From: RHKX01 sp963823565
GTDB lineage: Bacteria > Actinomycetota > Thermoleophilia > Solirubrobacterales > 70-9
Direction: 5' to 3'
DNA length: 64,000 bases
Assembly (NCBI GenBank): GCA_963823565.1
Contig: CAWGLR010000003.1
Span: forward strand, 682,001-746,000
The position numbers were made by a program, and so were the translations under genes. Shown here piece after piece: positions 49,579-59,679 of this stretch (positions are counted from its first letter, which is position 1; each line of letters begins with the position of its first letter). The notes beneath the pieces were generated by a model. That model did no database searches. It saw only the letters and a program-made list of their open reading frames with translations, and was not told the DNA's origin.

Positions 49579-49787
49579 TGCAGAAGCCGCATCGCTTCCT
49601 GCTCACCCGGGTCGCCTCCTACGCGGAGGAGGGCAGCGCCTTCCTGCGCCGGCGCCGGATCCGCAGCCAGCCGTTCGTCCGCGTGTGGCGCGAGGGCGGG
49701 GCGGTCGAGGCGGTCGAGGCGAACTCGGAGGCGGGCCGGCGCCTCAGTGCGGCGGCGGAGCGGCTGCTCGGGGATCCGCCGGACTGA
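49578..49787 (+). CDS. Small protein translated with the Roadblock-like gene
   Basis: A 69-residue basic protein (MQKPHRFLLTRVASYAEEGS, FLRRRRIRSQPFVRVWREGG). No membrane segment or known motif. It begins on the stop of the Roadblock-like gene (TGATG), so the two should be made together; a complex is plausible. Confidence 0.7.
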   Translation: MQKPHRFLLTRVASYAEEGSAFLRRRRIRSQPFVRVWREGGAVEAVEANSEAGRRLSAAAERLLGDPPD

Positions 49788-49825
49788 GGGGGCGCGAGTC
49801 GCCGCGCCGGGGTTGGCGGAGGCGG

Positions 49826-50050
49826 ATGCGCATGCTCCGGCAATCTGGACCGAGCGACCGCCGCAGGGTGGCGATCGCCGCCGCCGTCGCGGCCGATCCC
49901 GCGCTCGCGGGCGAGCTCGAGGCGATCGCGTCGGAGCTGCGCCCCGCTGCCCGCGAGCGGTTCTGGCGCATTCTCGCCGACGAGTGTCCGCGGCAACGGC
50001 GGCCGGCTGCGGCCGTCCTCGTCGCGCTCGAGCGGGCCGCTCGCAGCTGA
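49826..50050 (+). CDS. Small helical protein of unknown function
   Basis: A 74-residue charged helical protein (SDRRRVAIAAAVAADPALAG, ELRPAARERFWRILADECPR). It starts at ATG 49826 or 49832; GGCGGAGGCGG upstream suits the second. A 13-base repeat, CCGGGGTTGGCGG, lies before this gene (49807) and again before the next (50076). Confidence 0.6.
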   Translation: MRMLRQSGPSDRRRVAIAAAVAADPALAGELEAIASELRPAARERFWRILADECPRQRRPAAAVLVALERAARS

Positions 50051-50134
50051 ACCCGGGGCGCGCTCTCGGTGCCCGGGGTTGGCGGGGGTGGAGCGCTCGC
50101 GCCGAGGCGGGCGCGCGACAGGAGGAGGAGAGGC

Positions 50135-52027
50135 ATGGGCTCACGCGTTCCAGTTCCGAGGAGGCCGCGCCACGTCGCGGCGCTGATCGCGCTCGCGATC
50201 CTCGTCGCCTACGCGCTCGCGCCGGCATCCGCCCGCGCCGGGCGCTACACGGTCGCGCAGTGCGATCGCGCCAACCGCGCCTACGCCGACGCCTCCTTCG
50301 AGCGCCACTTCGCGGGCGACTACGCCTTCGGCTTCCGCTGCGAGGAGGACGAGGACGGCAACTCGCTTCAGATCCACCCGGTGACGGCGTCGCCGGCGAG
50401 CCGCTGGGGGCGGATCTCCTGGGCGGCGCCCCCGGGAGCCGGGGTCGTCGGGGTCAGCCTCGAGGCGCGGATGCGCAACGACGCCGGCCACCAGGCGCGC
50501 CTCTCGTTCCTCGACGCGAACGGGAACGAGGTCGGGCGGATCGCGACCGGCCGCGACGAGGCGGCGAGCTTCGAGCCCTTCCAGCGCCAGCTCGCCGATG
50601 CCGGGCGCGCCCGCTTCGCGGCGTCGCTCGACTGCGCCCGGGCTGACGGCTGCAAGGCGAGCGAGCAGGCCCGCAACTGGATCCGCTCTGTGCGGCTGAC
50701 GATCGACGACCGGGCCGCGGCTGCGGCCTCGGTCGGCGGATCCCTGGTCGCGCCCGGATGGCATCGCGGCCGCGCCGACCTTCAGGTCAGCGCTTTCGAC
50801 CTCGGCTCCGGGGTGCGCGCGCTCGACGTCCGCGTCAACGGCAAGCCGGTCCCGCCGACTCAGACCTTCCCGTGCGCGACGATCGCGGGGACGGGCTTCG
50901 TCTCGCGGGTCCAGCCGTGCGCGGCCTCGCGGCTGGCGTCGGCGCCGCTCGACACCACGAAAGCGCCTTTCGTCAACGGGCCGAACGCGGTGGTCGCGTG
51001 CGCGACCGACTTCGGCGCCGGCGCCGCGCTCGGGTGCCGGCGGTCGACCGCCTACGTCGACAACGCCCCTCCCGAGCCGGCGTTCGCGGCGGCCGAGGAT
51101 CCCGAGGACCCGGAGTTGATCCGCGCGACGGCGGTCGACCGGCACTCCGGCGTTGCCGTGGGCACGATCTCCTACCGGCCGTTCGCGGGCGGGTCCTGGC
51201 GCGAGCTGCCGACCCGGCGCGCGGGTGACGAGCTCAGCGCCCGGGTGAACTCATCGGCCGAGCCGCCCGGCCTCTACGTCTTCCGCGTGGCGGCGACCGA
51301 CGTCGCCGGCAACTCCGCGGAGTCGTCGGAGCGGGCGGGCGGGGCGCCGATGGTCCTCCGGTTCCCGATCCGCGAGGAGACCGCGATCGACGCGTCGATC
51401 GACGGCGCGCGCCGGGCGCGCGCCTCCTACGGACACCAGCCCGAACTGCAGGCGACGCTGCGGGGCGCCGGCGGGAGGCCGATCGCCGGCCAGCCGCTCG
51501 ACGTCGTCGAGTCCTTCGCCCCGGGTTCGTCGCTGCGCCCCGTCACGCGGTCGGCGCGGACCGACGAGCGCGGACACGTGGCGGTCAGGCTCAGCCGCGG
51601 GCCCTCGCGGGTCGTGCGGGTCGCCTATGCGGGCTCGCGCCGCTACCTGCCGGCGCCGGCGCGCTCGGTCGAGCTGGGCGTCGCGACCGAGGTCAGCCTC
51701 CGGGTGCGGCCGCCGAGGATCAGGGCGGGGCGCCGAGCGCTCTTCGAGGGCTCGGTTGGGACCTTCGGCGCGGCGATGGGGCACGGCAAGCTCGTCGAGC
51801 TCCAGGTCCGCGGCGGTGGCATCCGGCGCTGGCGGACGATCCGCCACGCCTTCCGCACCGCCCCGGACGGCGGCTGGCGGATGCGCTACCGGTTCGATCG
51901 CTTCTACCGGCGTTCGACCCGATTCCGCTTCCGGGTCCAGGTCACGCCCGAGCAGGGCTGGCCGTACCTGGCGCCGTCGGCCTCGCCCACGAGGGTGCTG
52001 ACCGTGCTGCCGCGGCGGCGGCGCTGA
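50135..52027 (+). CDS. Large exported Ig-like-domain surface protein
   Basis: A 630-residue secreted protein. Signal peptide about 1-36 (HVAALIALAILVAYALAPAS, ARA cut). Mature N-terminus GRYTVAQCDRANRAYADASF leads a disulfide-rich lectin-like domain (four Cys by residue 190), followed by Ig-like segments with NAPPEPAFAAAEDPEDPEL and VFRVAATDVAGNSAESSE, and a C-terminal domain ending in basic residues. This type is common among Solirubrobacterales surface proteins; no catalytic motif is seen. A very strong ribosome site, GGAGGAGGAGAGG at 50121-50133, suggests high expression. Confidence 0.85.
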   Translation: MGSRVPVPRRPRHVAALIALAILVAYALAPASARAGRYTVAQCDRANRAYADASFERHFAGDYAFGFRCEEDEDGNSLQIHPVTASPASRWGRISWAAPPGAGVVGVSLEARMRNDAGHQARLSFLDANGNEVGRIATGRDEAASFEPFQRQLADAGRARFAASLDCARADGCKASEQARNWIRSVRLTIDDRAAAAASVGGSLVAPGWHRGRADLQVSAFDLGSGVRALDVRVNGKPVPPTQTFPCATIAGTGFVSRVQPCAASRLASAPLDTTKAPFVNGPNAVVACATDFGAGAALGCRRSTAYVDNAPPEPAFAAAEDPEDPELIRATAVDRHSGVAVGTISYRPFAGGSWRELPTRRAGDELSARVNSSAEPPGLYVFRVAATDVAGNSAESSERAGGAPMVLRFPIREETAIDASIDGARRARASYGHQPELQATLRGAGGRPIAGQPLDVVESFAPGSSLRPVTRSARTDERGHVAVRLSRGPSRVVRVAYAGSRRYLPAPARSVELGVATEVSLRVRPPRIRAGRRALFEGSVGTFGAAMGHGKLVELQVRGGGIRRWRTIRHAFRTAPDGGWRMRYRFDRFYRRSTRFRFRVQVTPEQGWPYLAPSASPTRVLTVLPRRRR

Positions 52028-52029
52028 GC

Positions 52030-52518
52030 TCAGTCGCCGTCGTAGCGGCGCAGGTCGTCGTCGAGGCGCTCGTCCTCGGCGCGGTCGAGCGCCGTGACCG
52101 GGGAGGGGGTCGCGGCGGCGGTCCGGCGCCAGCGACGAGCGGCGAGCCCGATCGCGATCAGCGCCGCGAGCACGCCGACGATGGGAAGGACGTAGGCGGC
52201 GAGGTCGAACCCCTCCGCCTCGGGCACGGCCAGCACCTCCGGGCCGTACTCGGCGACGAGGGAGTCCTTGATCTCGTCCTTCGTCTTGCCCTCGGCGATC
52301 AGGCGGTTGATGAGCGCCCGCTCCTGGTCCGCCTGCGGGGAGTTGGCGAGCTGGAGCGAGGTGCCGCAGATCGTGCACATCACCTCGTCCTCGATGTCGG
52401 GCAGGGTGGCGTTGGCCTCGACCTCGCTCGCCTTGCCCGCGCCCCCTTGGCCCGTGGCCACGGCGGGAAGGAGCAGCAGCACGGCGAGCAGCGCCGCGAT
52501 CGTCGCGCGCCGCGTCAT
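52030..52518 (-). CDS. ccmH: Cytochrome c maturation protein CcmH
   Basis: A 162-residue CcmH (CcmL-type). Signal peptide 1-22, the redox pair in EVMCTICGTSLQLANSPQAD, QERALINRLIAEGKTKDEI and LVAEYGPEVLA, then a C-terminal transmembrane helix (YVLPIVGVLAALIAIGLAA). It reduces apocytochrome c cysteines outside the membrane before haem attachment. ATG 52518 overlaps the upstream thioredoxin stop (ATGA). Confidence 0.93.
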   Translation of the reverse strand: MTRRATIAALLAVLLLLPAVATGQGGAGKASEVEANATLPDIEDEVMCTICGTSLQLANSPQADQERALINRLIAEGKTKDEIKDSLVAEYGPEVLAVPEAEGFDLAAYVLPIVGVLAALIAIGLAARRWRRTAAATPSPVTALDRAEDERLDDDLRRYDGD

Positions 52519-53039
52519 CCGGTCGTGGCGCCGGTGATCAGCGGCGTCACGTTCTCCTCGAGGTAGGTCTCGTCGACCGGGCCGATGCTGCGCAGCGCCA
52601 GATTCCCGTCGGGGTCCACGAGCATGCTCTCGGGCAGCCCGGTCGCGCCCCAGGCGTCCTTCATCGCGCCGCTCCCGTCGTGGAGGAGGTCGTAGGTGAG
52701 GCCGAATTCGCGCGCGAACGCCTCCGCGTCGGGGGTCGCGTCCTCGGTGGCGACGCCGACGACCGTCAGCTCCCCGCGGTGCTTGCGCCAGTAGCGCTCG
52801 AGCGCCGGCGCCTCGTCGCGGCAGGGATCGCACCAGCTCGCCCAGAGGTTGACGAGCACCCACTCGCCCTCGTAGTCGGCGAGCGTGAGCTGCTCGTCGC
52901 CGCCGAGGCGGGTCACCGTCGTCCCCGGGGCGGGATCGCCGACGTCGGGACGGTCCTTGTCCTTGGCGATCAGGCCGTAGCCGAGGAGCGCGACGAAGCC
53001 GACCGCCGCGAGCACGGCGATGAATCCGCGGTTGCTCAT
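52515..53039 (-). CDS. ccmG: Membrane-anchored thioredoxin of cytochrome c maturation (CcmG/ResA type)
   Basis: A 174-residue protein with an N-terminal anchor helix (8-22) and a TlpA-like fold carrying WASWCDPCRDEAP (active CxxC), GVATEDATPDAEAFAREFGL and the cis-Pro loop GLPESMLVDPDG. It supplies reductant to CcmH and apocytochrome. Co-translated with ccmH. Confidence 0.93.
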   Translation of the reverse strand: MSNRGFIAVLAAVGFVALLGYGLIAKDKDRPDVGDPAPGTTVTRLGGDEQLTLADYEGEWVLVNLWASWCDPCRDEAPALERYWRKHRGELTVVGVATEDATPDAEAFAREFGLTYDLLHDGSGAMKDAWGATGLPESMLVDPDGNLALRSIGPVDETYLEENVTPLITGATTG

Positions 53040-53094
53040 GCGGCCGGGAAGGTTAGAGAGGCGCCGGGGTGGCGCCGGGAGGCGGCACGGGAAG

Positions 53095-53165
53095 AGCGGG
53101 TGAGGGGAATCGAACCCCCGTCACCAGCTTGGGAAGCTGGTGCTCTGCCATTGAGCTACACCCGC
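53095..53165 (-). tRNA. tRNA-Gly (anticodon CCC)
   Basis: 71 nucleotides. Acceptor GCGGGTG/CACCCGC, D arm GCTC-AATGGCA-GAGC, anticodon arm CCAGC-TTCCCAA-GCTGG (CCC at positions 34-36, reads GGG), T arm GGGGG-TTCGATT-CCCCT, discriminator T as expected for tRNA-Gly. CCA is not encoded. The gene is divergent from the Cys-rich protein gene at 53246. Confidence 0.95.
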
Positions 53166-53245
53166 GGGGCGGCGCCATTGTACGAGCGGTGGGCGCGACG
53201 TTGCGGCTTCCGGGTTGCCGCCGGAGCCGCCCCTACCTTCGGAGC

Positions 53246-53470
53246 ATGGCAACCGAGCTCACCTGCGTCTGCGGCGTCGTCGTCTCGTCCCGCGAGGAGC
53301 TGGACGTCGACGGGCTCTGCTTCGACTGCTCGGCCCGTGAGCCGGGCCAGGCCTGCGACTGCCCGGGGTGCGAGGAGGCGCGCGAGCGCATCTACGTCGA
53401 GGCGGCGGTGGTCCGGCTGCGCCCACGCCGGGGCGGGGACGGCGGGCGCGCGGACCGGCTCGCCGCCTAG
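53246..53470 (+). CDS. Small Cys-rich zinc-binding protein
   Basis: A 74-residue protein with seven Cys: TCVCGVVV, LCFDCSARE and ACDCPGCEEA, likely one or two zinc sites. The tail is basic. TACCTT (53234-53239) lies 6 bases before the ATG with no ribosome site, a leaderless pattern. Its stop overlaps the end of the convergent dehydrogenase. Function unknown. Confidence 0.75.
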   Translation: MATELTCVCGVVVSSREELDVDGLCFDCSAREPGQACDCPGCEEARERIYVEAAVVRLRPRRGGDGGRADRLAA

Positions 53471-54180
53471 GTGTGCTGCGCCGAGGGGCGGATCAGGATC
53501 TCGTTGACGTCGACCCGCTCGGGCTGCGAGACGGCGTAGAGAACCGCCTGGGCGATGTCCCCGGCCTCGAGTGCCTTGCTAGGCCGGTCGTCGAAGAACG
53601 GCGTGTCGACCATCCCGGGCTCGATCAGCGTCACCCGGATCCGCTCGTTGTCGTGCATCTGGCGGAGCTCCTGGCGCAGCGACTCGCCGATCGCGGTGGC
53701 CGCCCACTTCGTCGCCGAGTAGAGCGACCCCGGCAGCGCCCGGCGGCCGGCGGCCGAGCTCGTGATCAGGTAGTGGCCGGTGCCGCGCTCGAGCAGGTGC
53801 GGGAGCGTCGCCCGGATCGTGTGGGCGACGCCGAGGACGTTGGTCAGCACCATCGATCGCCAATGCTCGGGCGACTCCTCCAGGAAGCCCCGGGAGGCGC
53901 CGAACCCGGCGTTGGCGAAGACGACGTCGATGCTGCCGAAGCGCTCGATGGCGGCCGCGGCGAGGCTCTCGACCTGCTCCCACTCGGCGACGTCGCAGGT
54001 CTGGGTCATGACCGCGCCGCCGCCGCCGAGCTCGCTCGCCAGGTCGCGCAGCGGCTCCTCCCGGCGGGCGGCGAGGACGAGGCGGTCGCCGCGTTCGAGG
54101 AGGAGCTCGGCGGTGGCGGCGCCGATTCCGGTGCTGGCGCCGGTGATCAGGGCGGTTCGCGGCTTGCTGGATTCGCTCAT
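53467..54180 (-). CDS. Short-chain dehydrogenase/reductase (SDR)
   Basis: A 237-residue classical SDR. Cofactor loop TALITGASTGIGAATAELL (TGxxxGIG), NADP-type AARREE, VFANAGFG (NAG), catalytic Ser in ITSSAAGRRALPGS and YSATK (Tyr and Lys), then IEPGMVDTPFF. Length and spacing are standard; substrate unknown. ATG 54180 is preceded by TATGAA (54187-54192, minus sense) with a 6-base gap, so probably leaderless. Confidence 0.93.
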   Translation of the reverse strand: MSESSKPRTALITGASTGIGAATAELLLERGDRLVLAARREEPLRDLASELGGGGAVMTQTCDVAEWEQVESLAAAAIERFGSIDVVFANAGFGASRGFLEESPEHWRSMVLTNVLGVAHTIRATLPHLLERGTGHYLITSSAAGRRALPGSLYSATKWAATAIGESLRQELRQMHDNERIRVTLIEPGMVDTPFFDDRPSKALEAGDIAQAVLYAVSQPERVDVNEILIRPSAQHT

Positions 54181-54259
54181 CGGTGATTCATAGCAGCGGC
54201 CCGATCCCCTCCCGGCCGCCTCGGCCGGAGGCGGGGGCCTGCGATAATCCGCGGCCGCC

Positions 54260-54682
54260 ATGGATCCCGACCGGAAGCGAAAGATCCGCCTCGTGGTGGC
54301 GCTGTCGGCGGCTGTTCTGCTCGCCGTGGCGCTGATCTACACGTCGTTCAGTGCCTCGACCGAGGCCCGCGAGCCGTCGGAGGTCGTCGCCGCGGGCCCC
54401 AATGGCGACGCCTCTGAGGTGACCGGCGAGGTCGTCTCGGCCAAGCACATCGGCGACGGGCTCGAGTTCGTGCTCGCCGATCGCGACGGCGAGGGGGAGA
54501 AGCTGCCCGTCGAATACTCGGGCGTGATCCCCGACCCGTTCCGCGAGGGACGCGAGGTCATCGTCACCGGGACGCTCAACGACGACGGCGTCCTCGTCGC
54601 GGAGAAGGACAGCCTGATCACCAAGTGCCCGTCGAAGTTTCAGGACGAGGTCGACCCGACCAACGTCGAGTTCACCGGCTGA
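54260..54682 (+). CDS. ccmE: Cytochrome c maturation haem chaperone CcmE, Cys-type variant
   Basis: A 140-residue CcmE: anchor helix (10-28), OB-fold beta barrel with TGEVVSAKHIGDGLEFVLAD, VEYSGVIPDPFREGREVIVT and DGVLVAEKDSLITKCPSKF. Classical CcmE binds haem covalently through His in HxxxY. Here the position is Cys in CPSKF, so it is a Cys-type CcmE, and the usual Tyr is Phe. TAATCC (54245-54250) lies 9 bases before the ATG, suggesting a leaderless start. It leads ccmE-ccmF-ccmI. Confidence 0.92.
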   Translation: MDPDRKRKIRLVVALSAAVLLAVALIYTSFSASTEAREPSEVVAAGPNGDASEVTGEVVSAKHIGDGLEFVLADRDGEGEKLPVEYSGVIPDPFREGREVIVTGTLNDDGVLVAEKDSLITKCPSKFQDEVDPTNVEFTG

Positions 54683-54725
54683 TGGGCGACCGCCCGCGGC
54701 CCGCCGCCGCCGCTGAGGCGATCTC

Positions 54726-54729
<4 letters not shown>
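54682..54729 (+). CDS. Possible 15-residue linking ORF between ccmE and ccmF
   Basis: ATG 54682 overlaps the ccmE stop (TGATG) and its stop overlaps the ccmF start (GTGA), encoding MGDRPRPAAAAEAIS. It would let ribosomes pass from ccmE to ccmF without release. It may be no more than a coincidence of the 43-base gap. Confidence 0.3.
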
Positions 54730-56942
<2,213 letters not shown>

Positions 56943-56959
56943 CCGCGGGAGCCTGCGCG

Positions 56960-57262
56960 ATGGAGGTGGTGCTCGCGATCCTGCTGCTGGCGCTCGTCGC
57001 CGCCTGGGTGGTGGTCCCCCTGCGGCGCGATCGCGACGCGGCCGAGCGCGGTCTCGAGAACCCGCGCCTCGCGGACCTCGAGGCGCGCAAGCAGGCCAAG
57101 TACCGCGAGATCCGCGACGCCGAGCTCGATCACGCCCAGGGGAAGATCGGCGACGAGGAGTTCGCCCGGCAGGACGCCGAGCTGCGGCGCGAGGCGATCG
57201 AGATCCTCAAGGAGCTCGACGCGTCGAATGGGGGGGCGGGGGAGGCCCCGCCGAGAAGCTAG
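56960..57262 (+). CDS. Short CcmI-like protein
   Basis: A 100-residue protein: one N-terminal helix (VVLAILLLALVAAWVVVPL) and a charged helical region with the CcmI-type pattern NPRLADLEARKQAKYREIRD, AELDHAQGKIGDEEF. CcmI proteins present apocytochrome to CcmF/H; this one lacks the TPR domain of longer forms. It follows ccmF by 17 bases. Confidence 0.75.
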   Translation: MEVVLAILLLALVAAWVVVPLRRDRDAAERGLENPRLADLEARKQAKYREIRDAELDHAQGKIGDEEFARQDAELRREAIEILKELDASNGGAGEAPPRS

Positions 57263-57273
57263 ACTGCGCGGCC

Positions 57274-57498
57274 GTGGAGACGCTTCTCGGCATAGTCCAG
57301 GTCATCGTCTCGGTGATCATGGTCTTCCTGATCCTCCTGCACTCGGGCAAGGACGCGGGCCTTTCGGGCGCGTTCGGGATCGGGGGCGGCGGCAGCTCGT
57401 TCGGTGGCGGATCGCTGGTCGAGCGCAACCTCGACCGCTGGACGATCTTCTTTGCCTTGCTGTTCGTCCTCAACACGATCGTCCTGCTCAAGATCTGA
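57274..57498 (+). CDS. secG: Preprotein translocase subunit SecG
   Basis: A 74-residue SecG with two transmembrane helices (IVQVIVSVIMVFLILLHSG and WTIFFALLFVLNTIVLL) and the glycine-rich loop GAFGIGGGGSSFGGGS typical of the family. GTG 57274 follows TAGACT (57260-57265) by 8 bases, so it is probably leaderless despite lying 11 bases behind the ccmI-like gene. Confidence 0.95.
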   Translation: METLLGIVQVIVSVIMVFLILLHSGKDAGLSGAFGIGGGGSSFGGGSLVERNLDRWTIFFALLFVLNTIVLLKI

Positions 57499-57523
57499 GC
57501 GCCGCAGGGGCCGCGCGCGCCCG

Positions 57524-58435
57524 GTGCTGACCGCGCTGCTCGCCTGCGCCGCGATCGCCGCGTCGGGCTGCGGCGACGATGAGGATTCCGGGGCGCCCTC
57601 GGCGGCCGGGCCCGAGCCGCAGGCCGAGGGCACGCTGCGAATCGCCACCCACGGCGGGGTCGAGACCCTCGACCCGCTGGCCGCGGGCAGCCGCGCCGAG
57701 CGGCTGGCGGCCCGCCAGCTCTACGAGCCGCTGGTCTCGAGGCAGGCGGGCCCGTTCGGGCAGACGAAGCGGCGCCCGGGCCTCGTCCGCTCGATCCGCC
57801 CGGCGGCGGGCGGCACGGTCTGGATCGCCAAGCTCCGGCCGGGCGTCCGCTTCGGCACCGGGGAGCCGCTCGACGCCGACGCCGTGATCGCCAACGCGGA
57901 CCGCTGGCTCGCCGCCGGCGGCGAGCTCGTTCCCGGGCTCGCGGCGACGGACTCGCCGCGGCCGGGGCAGGTCCGCTTCCTCCTCGACCGCAGCGAGCCC
58001 CGGTTCGACCGGGCGCTCGCCGACTCCCGCCTCGGCGTCGTCGCGCCCTCGGTCCTCGGCGACGGCGTGCGAATCGACTCCGAGGGCGGCGGCACCGGGC
58101 CGTTCGAGCTGCGGGAGCGAAGCAGCGACCGGACCCTGCTCGCGCGTCGCGCCGGCTGGTGGGGATCACGGCTCGGGCTCGGTCCCGGGGTCGACCAGAT
58201 CGAGCTCGTGCGGGTGAGCGATCGGCGCCAGCGCGCCGATCAGCTCCGGGAGGGCGCCGTCGAGGTGGTCGACGGCCTCCGGGGCAAGAGCGCTCGCATC
58301 GTCCGCGCCGATCCGCTGCTCGCCCTCGTCGGGGGGCGGGGGCCGACGCTCGGGATCGAGCGGTCGGTGCGCGGGATCGACTCGGCCGAGGACGATCAGC
58401 CCCTCGCCGATGTCTGGCTGACCGACCTGCGCTAG
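57524..58435 (+). CDS. Short peptide-type (SBP_bac_5) substrate-binding lipoprotein
   Basis: A 303-residue lipoprotein, lipobox AASGC (about 13-17), followed by GTLRIATHGGVETLDPLAAG, QLYEPLVSRQ and LRPGVRFGTGEPLDADAVIA, all typical of the N-terminal lobe of family 5 binding proteins. Those are usually about 500 residues; here the second lobe is very short (IERSVRGIDSAEDDQPLADV to the end). No permease or ATPase is adjacent. It may be a reduced sensor-like protein or a truncated gene that still has intact ends. GTG start. Confidence 0.8.
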   Translation: MLTALLACAAIAASGCGDDEDSGAPSAAGPEPQAEGTLRIATHGGVETLDPLAAGSRAERLAARQLYEPLVSRQAGPFGQTKRRPGLVRSIRPAAGGTVWIAKLRPGVRFGTGEPLDADAVIANADRWLAAGGELVPGLAATDSPRPGQVRFLLDRSEPRFDRALADSRLGVVAPSVLGDGVRIDSEGGGTGPFELRERSSDRTLLARRAGWWGSRLGLGPGVDQIELVRVSDRRQRADQLREGAVEVVDGLRGKSARIVRADPLLALVGGRGPTLGIERSVRGIDSAEDDQPLADVWLTDLR

Positions 58436-58614
58436 CCGGCGCAGTCGCCCTGCCGTCGACGCGCCGCCCGTTCGCGCCTCCTCCGCGAGGCGTGCGCAGC
58501 GGGACGGGCCCCATCCCGACCTTGTTGATCGGACCGGTAGACATCCGGCGGATCGCCCTGCTACCGTGCGCGCCGTTGTTCATCAAAGCGATCAAACAGA
58601 TCGGAATACTCAAC

Positions 58615-59679
58615 ATGCGCATACCCCTCATGAAGTTCGGCAGCCGGCGCTTCGCGCAGGCCGCCTCCGCGCTCTCCGCGGCCGCCATCCTCGGGCTCGG
58701 GGTCGCCGCCTGCGGCTCCGACGACTCGGCCTCGGGCTCGAGCGGCGGCGACGTCAGCGGCACCGTCACGCTGGTCGGCTACTCGGTCCCGACCGAGGCC
58801 TACGAGGACGACATCGAGCCCGCCTTCCAGAAGACGGAGGAAGGGGCCGACGTCGATTTCTCGAACTCGTTCGGCGCCTCGGGTGACCAGTCCCGCGCGG
58901 TCGAGGCCGGTCAGCCGGCCGACATCGTCCACCTCGCCCTCGAGACCGACGTGACCCGCCTGGTCGACGCCGGCCTCGTCGACGAGGGCTGGAACACCGG
59001 TGAGTACAAGGGCTCGGTCCAGAACTCGGTCGTCGCCTTCACGGTCCGCAAGGGCAACCCGAAGGACATCCAGTCCTGGGACGACCTGGCCCGCGACGAC
59101 GTCGACGTCCTGGTCCCGAACCCCTTCACCTCCGGTGGAGCTCGCTGGGACATCATGGCCGCCTACGGCTCGCAGATCGAGCAGGGCAGGTCCGAGGAGG
59201 AGGCCCTCGACTTCGTCCGCGAGGTGCTCGAGAACACGGTCACCCAGGACGCGAGCGCGTCCGATGCGCTCGAGACCTTCACCTCGGGTGAGGGCGACGT
59301 CCTGATCTCCTACGAGTCCGAGGCCTACCGGGCCCAGGCGGCGGGCGAGGACGTCGAGTTCGTCGTTCCCGACGAGACGATCCTGATCGAGACCAAGGGT
59401 GCGGTGCTCAACGACGCGAGCGCCCAGAACCCGGCCGCCGCGCAGGCGTTCATGGACTACCTGCTCTCCCCGGAGGGCCAGCAGCACTTCGCCGATCGCG
59501 GCTTCCGCCCGGTCGACCCGGAGGTGCTCAAGAAGAACGAGGACAAGTTCCCGACCCCGAAGGATCTCTTCACCATCGACGACTTCGGCGGCTGGGACTC
59601 CGTCGCCGAGGAGTTCTTCGGTGAGGAGGACGGCTCGATCACCCAGATCGAGAAGGACCTCGGAGTGACCACGGGCTGA
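58615..59679 (+). CDS. Sulfate-binding lipoprotein of the sulfate ABC transporter
   Basis: A 354-residue Sbp/CysP-type protein. Lipobox GVAAC (about 29-33), Ser/Gly linker, then VTLVGYSVPTEAYEDDIEPA, FSNSFGASGDQSRAVEAGQP and ADIVHLALETDVTRLV, with NPFTSGGARWDIMAAYGSQ; the GASGDQ and TSGGARW segments carry sulfate ligands. First gene of the operon with cysT, cysW and cysA, each joined by TGATG. The leader (58436-58614) has three 9-base units beginning ATC at 58582, 58591 and 58600. ATG 58630 is an alternative start. Confidence 0.95.
   Translation: MRIPLMKFGSRRFAQAASALSAAAILGLGVAACGSDDSASGSSGGDVSGTVTLVGYSVPTEAYEDDIEPAFQKTEEGADVDFSNSFGASGDQSRAVEAGQPADIVHLALETDVTRLVDAGLVDEGWNTGEYKGSVQNSVVAFTVRKGNPKDIQSWDDLARDDVDVLVPNPFTSGGARWDIMAAYGSQIEQGRSEEEALDFVREVLENTVTQDASASDALETFTSGEGDVLISYESEAYRAQAAGEDVEFVVPDETILIETKGAVLNDASAQNPAAAQAFMDYLLSPEGQQHFADRGFRPVDPEVLKKNEDKFPTPKDLFTIDDFGGWDSVAEEFFGEEDGSITQIEKDLGVTTG

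Noticed and set aside
58436..58614. SAM or other riboswitch in the sulfate operon leader
   Set aside because: I could not find the conserved core of an S-box or a terminator/anti-terminator pair; only short repeats were visible.
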